Shown: positions 45,701-54,584 of the stretch, one piece after another
How positions within the stretch are numbered: the first letter of the stretch is position 1
Layout of the letters: every line of letters starts with the position of its first letter
Program-made: the position numbers and the translations under genes
Origin: Deltaproteobacteria bacterium
GTDB lineage: Bacteria > SAR324 > JACQKK01
Direction: 5' to 3'
Assembly: GCA_029858505.1 (NCBI GenBank)
Contig: JAOUEW010000007.1
Span: 1 to 64,000 of the forward strand
Length of the DNA stretch: 64,000 bases
The notes under the pieces: model-generated
What the model saw: the letters and a program-made list of their open reading frames with translations, nothing else
What the model was told of the DNA's origin: nothing
Databases searched by the model: none

Positions 45701-45876
45701 TTCACTTTGGTGAAGGAATCCAGGCGAACCTTGATCTGCTCCTTGCGGTTCACAATGGGCTCGGCGCGTCTCCCCTCCGCCGCCATCAGGCCGTTGATGA
45801 CCTGGTCGGTGTTGATGCCCGAGGCGAGCCCGCTCATCACGTTGGGGTTGGCGGATGGTCCGCTGACTTTGGCCAT
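42736..45876 (-). CDS. fliD: Filament cap protein FliD, oversized (1046 residues)
   Basis: This protein caps the growing filament and folds exported flagellin. The N-terminal FliD domain (about 12-200) has MSGLASGINTDQVINGLMAAE. The C-terminal FliD domain (about 640-1046) has DTEKAVGAVKKMVDDYNAYAGLVND, and the final coiled coil ends in a Ser/Leu-rich tail. The usual length is about 450-670. The excess lies at about 245-600, where a module of some 80 residues occurs three times (about 246-328, 363-443 and 512-591). Each copy follows the pattern FTFTA..SG.VG....L.L.WED.TG..G....G..pG.p..l.dGLs....G.v..GD.F. Linkers between copies share a YWW/MWW..K and QP..W motif. Near 935-975 GKDVQGTVDGLPAEGTGQVL matches the flagellin D2 motif. 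Confidence 0.95.
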   Translation of the reverse strand: MAKVSGPSANPNVMSGLASGINTDQVINGLMAAEGRRAEPIVNRKEQIKVRLDSFTKVKGTLETLKGSAEVLADSGLWEGKLVTSSNEGVVTASATRGAKPGKHTLVVDKLALNHQITSQGYPQPTSSVGTGTIKLGIGDGAMTTVAVDASNNTLEGVKNAINNSSADVTAAIIKTGHPEQPYQLVLTSKKTGEQGRIKLEIKLTGGEALNYENGYELPSDWKGAMPKPKAGGAAPAAGGVSNSVIRVVGEYNNEEDHTFTFTAVQSGKVGGETALQLRWEDETGRNGVIDLDSFHYAPGEPVAFADGLSLVLSEGDVSVGDAFNVRGRSARSENYWWLKGKEKLSAVSQPSRWDKQKTEGAPEIKGTFTGEEEKEFTLTIAGSGQVGVADNLDLLWKTSTGESGKLRLGKGYQPGTALALANGLTVSVKGGVLSEGDTTSFTAEPKQMSTMWWKDNATREIPAKVAQPGNWFNAKEAEEESKDISDIEQGEGPQLPMPEPEAERKSTTKAEVRGKFTGDTAKVYTFTALKDGSIGVSKDLKIKWEDDKGHSGEFPVGEGYMKGFPLPMDEGLSMAFGTGRVYEGDTFTLRTRTSSIMPPQDALVRLGATEFGGGIPITSSVNELDDVIEGVKLNLVSISDKPVTISISGDTEKAVGAVKKMVDDYNAYAGLVNDLSKFDKDTNTASPLLGDRDMTNIKMATDRGILDPVAGLPKSTNMLMSVGIKMDDKGLLKLDENKLREKVKEDFGQVAALFRDKGESTHAGISVVGMTDDTPVNTVGMDVDITQVATQGYYLSPVLFDPVVVDNTNNKVLLTVDGRKSESITLESGKFTVGEYAKMLQNKISNDKSIGGLKVAVSVQENRIRVMSNRYGAVSAIAFAPGEGVKQAGVGLTAGESHPGKDVQGTVDGLPAEGTGQVLKVDESKSKGLRLFVNLIDSQLVKEQPEAKITVTRGVGSRLNKYLKGVLADGKGGDMKRITEGLKTNVKDYDKQLEDINERMVRKRTMLKEKFARMETQMQKLKSQQSYVGGQLANMPSASSALPGL

Positions 45877-46079
45877 GACCTGTCTTCTTGGGTTCCCGCC
45901 GGGGGGAAAAGTTCACCCCAGAGAGGATGGAAAAGGGTGGAATTTGCCCCTGTTCCCATGGCTCTCCGGGATCACCCCGGCAAACGATGTGATTGATAAC
46001 ACTATTTTTTTACCCTTTCGGCTGAAAACCGGCAGGGGATCAATCTGTATGCTTCAAGAACCATTCCAATCCCTGGCCC

Positions 46080-46165
46080 CCCAGGGGAGAACGGTTTCTT
46101 TCTTCTTATTTGGGGGCTTCGCCCCCCCATGCCCCCTATCACGGAAAAACCCTGGTCTTGTAGAA
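46080..46165. repeat. Family B REP-like element (inverted)
   Basis: TTTGGGGGCTTCGCCCCCCC (stem with CTTCG-type loop), then CCCCCTATCACGGAAAAACCCTGG and TAGAAATTTCG, form the reverse layout of copies at 16870 and 21800. It lies in the 423-bp gap between flagellin 46300-47970 and fliD; no gene is supported there. Confidence 0.65.
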
Positions 46166-46264
46166 ATTTCGTGAAGCGTTTAGCAGCCGGGAGCAACAGA
46201 TTCAGGAGGGAATATCGGGAGCAAGATCGGGAGAAAAGAGAGCTTGGGAGGACATGGGAAAATC

Positions 46265-46282
46265 TGGGGGCGAAAGCCCCCA
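46265..46282 (-). terminator. Terminator-like hairpin of flagellin 46300-47970
   Basis: A stem TGGGGGC/GCCCCCA with a GAAA loop lies 18 bp past the stop. On the minus strand it is followed by GATTTTCCC. Confidence 0.6.
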
Positions 46283-46299
46283 AACAGAACAACCCACAC

Positions 46300-47970
46300 T
46301 TAACGGGCATCGCGCAGCAACTGCAGCACCGCCCGGGGGGTTTGGTTGGCCTGGGCCAGCATGGCCATCCCCGACCCCACCATGACCTGGTGACGGGTGA
46401 ACTGGCTCATCTCCGCGGCCATGTCGGCATCGCGCAGACTAGACTCTGCCGACACCAGGTTTTCCTTGGCAATGTGCAGGGCCTTGGTGTTGGAGTCGAG
46501 GGTGTTTTTCTGGAAGGCCCCCAGGTTGGCCCGCATTTCGGCCACCTGGGTAATGGCGGCGTCGAGCAGCAGCAGGCTGTCTTGGGCCCCCTGGGAATCG
46601 GTGACGCGGATTTCCTTTAGGCTGCGAAAACCGGAATGGTTGGTGATGCCGGTGGCAAGGCGGTTGGCCTTGGCGTCGAGCAGAGAAATGCGCACCTGCT
46701 GGCCCCGGGTGGGGCCCACCTGAAACGACAGGGAGTTCTGGGCAATATGGACGTAGCCCTCCACCGGTTTGTCGGCGGCCACCGGAATTTCCCACTGGTA
46801 CAAAAAGTTTCCACCCTCCTCCGTTTTGGAGAGGGGCCGGGCGCCAGGGGCCGGCAGGGGCATGTCGGCCAGTTCCTGGTTCATGGGGTCGCCCTTGGGC
46901 AAACGCAGCTGGTGCAGCCGCACCGGCAGAAAACGGACTTTCAGCCCCTCTACCTCGCTGTCTTTGGCACCGGTGAGTTCGAACCCCTGGCCCCTGGCCA
47001 CCTTGCCGTCGATGGTGCCCTGAATGTCTTTTCCCGGCTGAGAGGTTTCAATTTTATCGCTGGAGGATGCCAGCACCCCCGCCGAGGTGGACGACACGGA
47101 AAACCCCGCCTCGCTGCCGTATTCGTTGTGGGTCACTTCCAGGGCCTGGGTGGTGGGGTTGATCCGCACGCTCACCTTCAGCATGGCGTCGTTGACCTTG
47201 TTTTGCAGAATCTGGGCAATCACCCGGCGCACGTCGCGCATCACCGGGTTGCTCTCGCGGGTTTCGGGGGGCATGGCCTTCAACTGTTCCACCAGATTGC
47301 GCACGCTTTTGCCATCGGTGGGGCTGTCCAGGTCGTACTTGGCCACCCGGCCGCCCTCGGCAATGACCAGTTGAAAGGCCCCCAACAGGTCGTCCAGTTG
47401 AATGGGGCGCTGCCCGGTTTTGCTGGCCTGGGTGGCAGGCTGGGTCACGTTTACCGCGTATCCCTCCGCCGGAGAAGGCTTGGTTTCCGGGGTGGCCTCC
47501 ATGAACTCCAGCCCGTCGCCCACCGCCACCCCGTTGGCCCCGTTGGAGCCATCGAGCAGCACCCGGGTGCCAAACTGGCTGGTGCGGGCAATGCGGTCAA
47601 TCGTTTCGATGGCGTTCTCGATTTCCATCTGATCGGCGGCCAGCATTTTGGAATCGTTGGCCCCTTCGTTGGCCGCGTGAATGGTGAGCTGCCGCATGGA
47701 AATCAGCAGGTTGTTCACCTCCACCAGCGAAGCCTCGGTGGTCTGAATCATCGACACCGACGCCTCGGAGTTTTTGATGGCCTGCTCGATGGAGCCGATT
47801 TGCCCCCGCATTTGCTCGGAAATCACCAGGGTGGCCGGGCCGTCGGAAGCGTGGTTCACCGACTCGCCGGTGGACAACTTTTCCAAGCTCGACGACATGG
47901 CCTGGTCGGATTCGTTCAGGTTTCGCAGGGTGTTCACCGCGGCCACGTTGTGGTTAATCCGCATGGTCAT
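46300..47970 (-). CDS. fliC: Flagellin (paralogue 6, largest)
   Basis: This 556-residue flagellin has N-terminal D0/D1 with INHNVAAVNTLRNLNESDQA, LEKLSTGESVNHASDGPA and HAANEGANDSKMLAADQ. The D2 insert is about 70 residues longer than in the 484-residue group. It includes TKPSPAEGYAVNVTQPATQA, GKDIQGTIDGKVARGQGF and a Pro-rich loop (PLPAPGARPLSKTEEGG). The C-terminal D1/D0 ends MAMLAQANQTPRAVLQLLRDAR. AGGAG lies nine bases before the first ATG; a second in-frame ATG follows two codons later. It is the only flagellin here with a clear sigma-54-type promoter upstream. It is the first gene of the minus-strand filament region. Confidence 0.96.
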   Translation of the reverse strand: MTMRINHNVAAVNTLRNLNESDQAMSSSLEKLSTGESVNHASDGPATLVISEQMRGQIGSIEQAIKNSEASVSMIQTTEASLVEVNNLLISMRQLTIHAANEGANDSKMLAADQMEIENAIETIDRIARTSQFGTRVLLDGSNGANGVAVGDGLEFMEATPETKPSPAEGYAVNVTQPATQASKTGQRPIQLDDLLGAFQLVIAEGGRVAKYDLDSPTDGKSVRNLVEQLKAMPPETRESNPVMRDVRRVIAQILQNKVNDAMLKVSVRINPTTQALEVTHNEYGSEAGFSVSSTSAGVLASSSDKIETSQPGKDIQGTIDGKVARGQGFELTGAKDSEVEGLKVRFLPVRLHQLRLPKGDPMNQELADMPLPAPGARPLSKTEEGGNFLYQWEIPVAADKPVEGYVHIAQNSLSFQVGPTRGQQVRISLLDAKANRLATGITNHSGFRSLKEIRVTDSQGAQDSLLLLDAAITQVAEMRANLGAFQKNTLDSNTKALHIAKENLVSAESSLRDADMAAEMSQFTRHQVMVGSGMAMLAQANQTPRAVLQLLRDAR

Positions 47971-48046
47971 AAGGCTAATCTCCTGATTTCATTCGTTTGT
48001 CTGGCTTCGCTCGCCGCATCCAGACAGCATGGGTCACCAAAGCGGT

Positions 48047-48061
48047 GCAAAACCAACGCCA
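48047..48061 (-). promoter_or_regulatory. Sigma-54-type promoter of flagellin 6
   Basis: The minus strand reads TTGGCGTTGGTTTTGCA. The TGGC...TTGC blocks are exactly seven bases apart, satisfying the GG-N10-GC rule for -24/-12 promoters. Transcription would start about 65 bases before the ATG at 47970, in the right direction. Confidence 0.6.
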
Positions 48062-48099
48062 ACGGTCCTTCCGGCACCCACACTGGGCAGGCATTCCCG

Positions 48100-48310
48100 T
48101 AAAACACCCCTCCCCTGCCCCCTGCGGGGGCATCCCCTCCCCTTCGTGGAGGGGAAATCAATCGAAGCCGAAAAGTTGGGTGCTTGCTTCCTTCCAGTCT
48201 TTTATTCTGAACAGATTCTATTCTCCACCCCTCAGTCTAAACCGTCATTGCCCATCTCCGATGGGGAGGGGCAAACGCCCGAAGGGCGTTGGGGAGGGGT
48301 GCCGTTGGAA
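48100..48310. repeat. Dispersed intergenic repeat, family A copy 7
   Basis: Modules CCCCTGCGGGGGCATCCCCT, CCTTCGTGGAGGGGAAAT, GCTTGCTTCCTTCCAGTCTT, CAAACGCCCGAAGGGCGTTG and GGGGAGGGGTGCCGTTGG are all shared with the other copies. It lies between the divergent flagellin and lpxA genes. No gene is supported in 47971-48400 apart from the promoter noted. Confidence 0.85.
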
Positions 48311-48400
48311 GGGGGTGGATTGCCCTTCGGCCCGGAAAAAGGGTATCCAGGAAGGGGGCTATCATCCCCGCCGTAACCCGTGCCACCCCCAGGAGCCAGA

Positions 48401-49174
48401 ATGATTCACCCCACCGCTATTATAGACCCCCAAGCCAAACTGGGCCCTGGGGTGACCGTTGGCCCATATTCCGTGATCGGCCCCCAGGTAGAGATTGGGG
48501 AGGGCACGGAAATCGCCAATCAGGTCACGGTGTTGGGGCCCACCCGCATTGGGAAGAACAACCGGTTTTACACGGGAAGTTCCATTGGCCAAGACCCCCA
48601 AGATAAAAAATACCGCCACGGAGAAGACTCCCGGCTGGAAATGGGCGACGGCAACACGGTGCGGGAGTTCTGCACCATCAACCGGGGCACCGAGCTGGGG
48701 GGCGGGCTGACCCGCGTGGGCCACCGCAACTGGATCATGGCCACCGTGCACATTGCCCACGACGTCATCGTGGGAGACGACACGGTCATCGCCAACAACA
48801 CCGCCCTGGGCGGCCACGCCATCATCGGCGACAAGGTGGTGCTGGGGGGGTTTGCCGCCGTGCACCAGTTCTGCCGCATCGGGGCCTACACCATCACCGG
48901 CGCCCAAAGCATGATTCCCCAAGACGTACCCCCCTTCCTCACCGTGGCGGGCAACCGGGCCAAGCCCTATGGGGTCAACTCCACCGGCCTGGAGCGGAAC
49001 GGCTTCACCCCAGAGCAGGTGAAAACCATCCAGAAGGCCTACAAAATCTTCTACCGCTCCAAACTGGGCCAGGCCGAAGCCCTGGAACGGCTGGAAAAAG
49101 AACTGGGGGCCGACCCCAACGTGCAAACCTTCATCGCGTTCATCCGCCAATCCACCCGCGGGGTGCTGCGGTAG
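48401..49174 (+). CDS. lpxA: UDP-N-acetylglucosamine O-acyltransferase
   Basis: This enzyme performs the first step of lipid A synthesis, acylating UDP-GlcNAc from acyl-ACP in the cytoplasm. Its 257 residues are close to the usual 255-265. The left-handed beta-helix hexapeptide repeats (for example IHPTAIIDPQAKLGPGVTVG) run to about residue 185, followed by a helical C-terminus. The HIAHD motif places the catalytic His at 120, with conserved His117, His139 and His155. The start is ATG 48401 with AGGAG five bases upstream; the frame extending to 48380 is rejected. lpxD, fabZ and lpxB are not adjacent, so the usual lpx cluster is split. Confidence 0.96.
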   Translation: MIHPTAIIDPQAKLGPGVTVGPYSVIGPQVEIGEGTEIANQVTVLGPTRIGKNNRFYTGSSIGQDPQDKKYRHGEDSRLEMGDGNTVREFCTINRGTELGGGLTRVGHRNWIMATVHIAHDVIVGDDTVIANNTALGGHAIIGDKVVLGGFAAVHQFCRIGAYTITGAQSMIPQDVPPFLTVAGNRAKPYGVNSTGLERNGFTPEQVKTIQKAYKIFYRSKLGQAEALERLEKELGADPNVQTFIAFIRQSTRGVLR

Positions 49175-49211
49175 GGGGGTTAAATTTCATTCCCAGCAAA
49201 GGGAGAAAACA

Positions 49212-49664
49212 ATGATTTCCAACCACGAAACAGAAATCACCAAAGCCTCCTTCGACGCGATCATTAGCCTGGCGGAATCTTCTTTTAAAATCCATTTCCT
49301 GCTTTATGGCGGTACAGCCCTTGCTCTGCTCACTTTTCTAGGGAGTACAAATCGAGATATCTCTCCTGGGGCTGAGGACATCGTTGGGGGGTTAATCTGC
49401 TCAATAGCAGGCTGTCTTGTAATCGCAATTGTTACCGTGATGGCCTACGTCACACAAAGGCTTTATCATGCGTCTATTTTTGATCGGGGGATGATTATAA
49501 ACATTGGTGCTGTTGTTTTAATTGTTTTTTCCTGGGGTGTGTATGGGTATGGCATTTACCAAACACGCACCGGTATTTCGGCCATTGTTCAAAACAAAGC
49601 GGATATGCAAATAAAGGAGATCGCCCATCCCCGGCCCAATACTCCCATTCCACTCACGAAATAA
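49212..49664 (+). CDS. Small low-GC membrane protein, unknown
   Basis: This 150-residue protein has three hydrophobic helices (about 28-46, 58-83 and 95-116) and polar ends. GGGAG lies nine bases before the ATG. The N-terminal cytoplasmic segment is ISNHETEITKASFDAIISLAESSFKIH. I recognise no family. Base composition is clearly lower in GC than lpxA and argJ on either side, and codon use is mixed (for example AAA, ATT and TTT common), which suggests recent acquisition. The Pro-rich tail ends PRPNTPIPLTK. Confidence 0.72.
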   Translation: MISNHETEITKASFDAIISLAESSFKIHFLLYGGTALALLTFLGSTNRDISPGAEDIVGGLICSIAGCLVIAIVTVMAYVTQRLYHASIFDRGMIINIGAVVLIVFSWGVYGYGIYQTRTGISAIVQNKADMQIKEIAHPRPNTPIPLTK

Positions 49665-49708
49665 TCCCTGATGTTTTATAAAAGAACCCCAGCCTATACC
49701 CACATTCC

Positions 49709-50920
49709 ATGACCCTTCCTTTCACGCCCTCTCCCACCCTGCTGCCGGTGCCCGGTTTTTGGTGGCTGGGAGAAAACATCGGGATCAAAGACACCTCGCT
49801 GGATTTTGCCGTGCTGTATTCGGAAGACCCCTGCCAGTCGGCGGCGATGTTTACCCGCAGCAACATGCCTGGGGCGCCGATCATCGTGGGGCGCGAGCAC
49901 GCCGCTGGCGGGGGGCTGCAGGCCGTGGTGGTGAACTCGAAAAATGCCAACGTGGCCACCGGTTTCTCTGGGGTAGAGCGTTCCCGGCTGGTGTGCGAGT
50001 TATTGGGCCGGGAGTTGGGGCTGGACCCCAAGCGGGTGCTGCCGTCCTCCACGGGGGTCATTGGGGTGCCGCTGCCGGTGGAAAAAATCGTGGCGGCCAT
50101 CCAGGGGGTGAAGGGCCGCCTGCGGCAAAACGCCGCCTCGGTTCAGGCCTTCTCTCAGGCCATTCAAACCACCGACACCCGGCCCAAGGTGTATTCTTGC
50201 AAAGTCGGGGGGGCCACCCTTACCGCCATGGCCAAGGGCGCGGGCATGATTGAGCCCAACATGGCCACCATGCTGGCCTACATGGCCACCGACGCGGCCA
50301 TTCCCCAGCAGCGCTTGCAGGCCATGCTAAAGCGGGTGGCGGATCAAACCTTCAACCGGGTATCGGTGGACTCCGACACCTCCACGTCAGACACGGTGGT
50401 GGTGCTGGCCAACGGCCGGGCCGGGGCGGTGGACGAAGCTGCCTTCGAGGTCGCCATGCTGGCCGCCGCTACCCATCTGGCCCGGGCCATCGCCCGGGAC
50501 GGCGAGGGAGCCACCAAACTGATTACCCTAACCGTGGAGGGCGCCGACAGCCCCGCCGCCGCCCTGGCCTTCGCCCGCTCCATCATCAACTCTCCCCTGG
50601 TGAAAACCGCGGTGCATGGCGGCGACCCCAACTGGGGGCGGTTCGTGATGGCCGTGGGTAAGGTGTTCAGCCACCCGGTGCGGGTAGAGGACCTGTCGGT
50701 CACCTTTGGAGACCCCGCCGAGGGGCTGACCATTCGGGAAGCCCTGACCCGTGACGAGGGAGAATACAAGCCCCTGCTGGCCCGCATGAGCCGCTATCTG
50801 AAAGAACACGAAGAGGTGGTGATTGCCGTGTCGGTGGGCCATGGCCCAGGGAAAGAACGCATTTGGGGCTGCGACCTGGGACCTGGCTATGTGGAGGTCA
50901 ACGCCCACTACACGACTTAA
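49709..50920 (+). CDS. argJ: Bifunctional ornithine acetyltransferase / N-acetylglutamate synthase
   Basis: This arginine-biosynthesis enzyme transfers the acetyl group from N-acetylornithine to glutamate and can also use acetyl-CoA. Its 403 residues fit the family. ArgJ is a self-cleaving Ntn hydrolase-like protein; the cleavage/nucleophile site is in KGAGMIEPNMATMLA (Thr187). Other family motifs are VNSKNANVATG, LPSSTGVIGVPLP, VSVDSDTSTSDT and HGGDPNWGRFVMAVGK. The ribosome site is poor. No other arg genes lie in the window. Confidence 0.96.
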   Translation: MTLPFTPSPTLLPVPGFWWLGENIGIKDTSLDFAVLYSEDPCQSAAMFTRSNMPGAPIIVGREHAAGGGLQAVVVNSKNANVATGFSGVERSRLVCELLGRELGLDPKRVLPSSTGVIGVPLPVEKIVAAIQGVKGRLRQNAASVQAFSQAIQTTDTRPKVYSCKVGGATLTAMAKGAGMIEPNMATMLAYMATDAAIPQQRLQAMLKRVADQTFNRVSVDSDTSTSDTVVVLANGRAGAVDEAAFEVAMLAAATHLARAIARDGEGATKLITLTVEGADSPAAALAFARSIINSPLVKTAVHGGDPNWGRFVMAVGKVFSHPVRVEDLSVTFGDPAEGLTIREALTRDEGEYKPLLARMSRYLKEHEEVVIAVSVGHGPGKERIWGCDLGPGYVEVNAHYTT

Positions 50921-51020
50921 TGTTGGGCTGCGCCTGGGCGAAATCTGGGGCTTTGCATTCCCCTTCGGGTGGAATATGATGGGTGGATATATGAACTCCC
51001 CCAAGAACCCAACCCTCTGA

Positions 51021-52112
<1,092 letters not shown>

Positions 52113-52184
52113 GTCGCCGCCGGGGCACTTTCGCATCCCCGCCTTTCGCGAACGCCCTTCCCAAACGTTCCTCTCTAAACCATA

Positions 52185-52236
52185 CAGCCCGGCATCCCCC
52201 GTTTCTCAAACGTGATGGTGCCGGGCTGGGTTGTTT
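52185..52236 (+). terminator. Terminator of mreB
   Basis: A ten-base stem CAGCCCGGCA/TGCCGGGCTG encloses a smaller inner stem (CGTTT/AAACG) and is followed by GGTTGTTTT. It lies about 73 bp after the mreB stop. Confidence 0.82.
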
Positions 52237-52336
52237 TCAGGAATTTCCTTGATTTCCCTCCCGGGAATTTGGTGAATAAAACAGCCTTCCGCTCCATTTC
52301 CTGGAATGCATCGCACCATCAAAAAAGGGGGTACTC

Positions 52337-54457
52337 ATGAACAACGCATTTCGGCCATCTTTTCTGTTGTCCTCTCCATCTTTTCCTCTCCTTTGGGTCA
52401 TGGCCCTGATGCTGGCCATGGTATGGCCAGCATTTTCTTGGGCCGATGACCGACTGGACGGTTTTCAAGCCTACGATAAGAGCGACTACCAGAAAACACT
52501 GCGGCTGTTGACTCCCCTGGCCAAGCAGGGAGACCCCACATCTCAATATCTATTGGGGGTCTTGTACGCGGAGGGGGAAGGAGTATCGGCCAATCCCGCC
52601 AAGGCGGAATTCTATTTTCAACAGGCCGCCCAGGGTCTGCCAGCCAGGGCCGCCGCAGGGGATGATTGGGCCATGTATTTCTTAGGAACAGCCCATCTTA
52701 ACGGCCAAGGGGTAAAACAAAATCCCGCGCAGGCGCTGGATTGGTTCCGCAAGGCCGCGGAAAAAAATCATGCCCACGCCATGTATTTCCTGGGCCGCAT
52801 GTACCACATTGGCCAGGGCGTAAAAAAGGATCAGTCCCAGGCGTTAATGTGGTGGAAAAAATCGGCAGCGTTGGGCAGTTCCCACGCCATGAACAGCTTG
52901 GGCGTTGCCCTTGATTTCGGCGATGGGGTGAAAGTGAACCATCCGGAGGCGGTGGCCTGGTTCCGCAAGGCCGCTGAATTGGGCAACCCCCTGGCCATGA
53001 ACAGCCTGGGGGTCAATTACGTGAATGGGGTTGGGGTGGACCCGGATGTGGCGCAAGCCGTATTTTGGTGGAAGAAAGGAGCAGAGCTGGGAGAACCCGG
53101 AGCCATGACCAACCTGGGCTACAGTTATATTTTGGGTCAGGGGGTCGAATCCAACCCACAAAAAGGGCTGGGCTGGTGGCAGAAGGCGGCAGAGAAGGGA
53201 AATGTTCAGGCCATGCACAACCTGGGTGTGATCTATCTGGAGGGAGAATTTGTTGTTAGAAACCCTGAAAAATCCGTGGCTTGGTTTCAAAAGGCGGCAG
53301 CCTTGGGCCATGCGGGAGCCATGAACAATCTGGGCGTTGCCTACAATGACGGGAATGGCATTGAGACAAACAGCCAACTGGCCATGGAGTGGTGGAAGAA
53401 ATCGGCCGACCTGGGAAACGACCATGCCATGTTTCATTTGGGGTATGCCTATATCGAAGGAAACGGTGCCCCCAAAAACATCCCCCTGGCTTTGGATTGG
53501 TGGCGAAAATCAGCTGCACGGGGAAACACCGATGCCATGGTGAATTTAGGAACCGCCTACGATGACGGATTGTTGGGGAAAAAAGATGTTCCACAGGCCC
53601 TTCGGTGGTGGAGACAGTCTGTGGGATTGAAACCTGAGTATGCCAAAGTTTCCGGAAAACGAGAGGAAGCCCTGCTGGTGTTTAGTCGGAGCGATTTCCC
53701 CAGGGCTTTTCGGCTGTTGGCCCCCCTGGCCGCCAAGGGAGACCCCGTGGCCCAATACCGCATGGGTAATATGTATGAACACGGCCTGGGGGTTACACCC
53801 GATAAAGTAAAATCCGACGATTTTTACGCGCGGGCCTACAAAGGCCTTCCCCAGCGGGCCCTTGCGGGAGACACCGAAGCCATGGCGTTTTGGGGAATGG
53901 TCTTAGTGAATGGCAGGGAAAATATTTTGGAAGACCCAGAACAGGCCGTTGGCTGGTGGAGAAAGGCCGTGGATCAAGGGAATGCCTCGGCCATGTACCA
54001 TTTGGGTTATGCTTACGATATAGGCCGGGGTGTGAAGCAGGATCATCAACAGGCGCTGGCTTTGTATAGAAAATCCGCCGACCTGGGAGATTTTGCAGCC
54101 CTGTTTAGTTTGGGGTGGTTGTATTACGAAGGAAACGGCGTTGCACGGGACCCCCAAAAGGCGGTGATATGCTGGCGGCTTTCCGCCGAAATGGGGAATT
54201 CACTGGGGATGGGAAACCTGGGGGATGCGTATTTCAGAGGGCAGTGGGTGAGACGAGATGTAAACCTGGCTGTTTTCTGGTGGAACAAAGCCGCTGCCCT
54301 GGGCGATACGGACGCCATGGTCAGTTTGGGGAATGCGTATGAGGAAGGAACAGGCGTGCAGAAAGACCTTCAACAAGCCGAGTTTTGGTGGCGAAAGGCC
54401 GCCAACTTGGGAAATCACACGGCCAAAGAAACCCTGGAGGAGCACGGGATAAAATAA
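52337..54457 (+). CDS. Secreted Sel1-repeat protein with internal duplication
   Basis: This 706-residue protein has a signal peptide (about 14-36, ...WPAFSWA-DD). Sel1-type TPR-like repeats follow, each of about 36 residues with the pattern A...LG..Y..G.GV..d...A..WW.KaA..G. I count about 10 in residues 110-430 and about 5 in 515-700. The two halves start with a related non-canonical unit: residues 45-110 (KSDYQKTLRLLTPLAKQGDP...GLPARAAAGD) and 448-512 (RSDFPRAFRLLAPLAAKGDP...GLPQRALAGD). The whole block appears duplicated with an offset of 403 residues. AGGGGGT precedes the ATG. Sel1 proteins are scaffolds for protein contacts; here it is likely periplasmic. No cysteines or catalytic motifs were seen. 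Confidence 0.88.
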   Translation: MNNAFRPSFLLSSPSFPLLWVMALMLAMVWPAFSWADDRLDGFQAYDKSDYQKTLRLLTPLAKQGDPTSQYLLGVLYAEGEGVSANPAKAEFYFQQAAQGLPARAAAGDDWAMYFLGTAHLNGQGVKQNPAQALDWFRKAAEKNHAHAMYFLGRMYHIGQGVKKDQSQALMWWKKSAALGSSHAMNSLGVALDFGDGVKVNHPEAVAWFRKAAELGNPLAMNSLGVNYVNGVGVDPDVAQAVFWWKKGAELGEPGAMTNLGYSYILGQGVESNPQKGLGWWQKAAEKGNVQAMHNLGVIYLEGEFVVRNPEKSVAWFQKAAALGHAGAMNNLGVAYNDGNGIETNSQLAMEWWKKSADLGNDHAMFHLGYAYIEGNGAPKNIPLALDWWRKSAARGNTDAMVNLGTAYDDGLLGKKDVPQALRWWRQSVGLKPEYAKVSGKREEALLVFSRSDFPRAFRLLAPLAAKGDPVAQYRMGNMYEHGLGVTPDKVKSDDFYARAYKGLPQRALAGDTEAMAFWGMVLVNGRENILEDPEQAVGWWRKAVDQGNASAMYHLGYAYDIGRGVKQDHQQALALYRKSADLGDFAALFSLGWLYYEGNGVARDPQKAVICWRLSAEMGNSLGMGNLGDAYFRGQWVRRDVNLAVFWWNKAAALGDTDAMVSLGNAYEEGTGVQKDLQQAEFWWRKAANLGNHTAKETLEEHGIK

Positions 54458-54481
54458 GTGGATTACTTGGGGGCATCGCCC

Positions 54482-54584
54482 CTCCCTGCCCCCTTTTCAC
54501 AGAAAAATTTTCTGGTTAGGCAAAGGCCTCGTGTTGTACGGCCTGGGGCCAGCTGGTCAGGCTTGCTTGCGGGGCTTTTTGCCC
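54482..54584. repeat. Left ~104-bp direct repeat flanking the XRE cassette
   Basis: This pairs with 55781-55884. The right half, TCGTGTTGTACGGCCTGGGG onward to GGGGCTTT, is almost identical over about 49 bases (one mismatch). The left half is a family B end (CTGCCCCCTTTTCAC.GAAAA). The repeat includes the last ~28 bases of the antitoxin gene. Confidence 0.85.
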
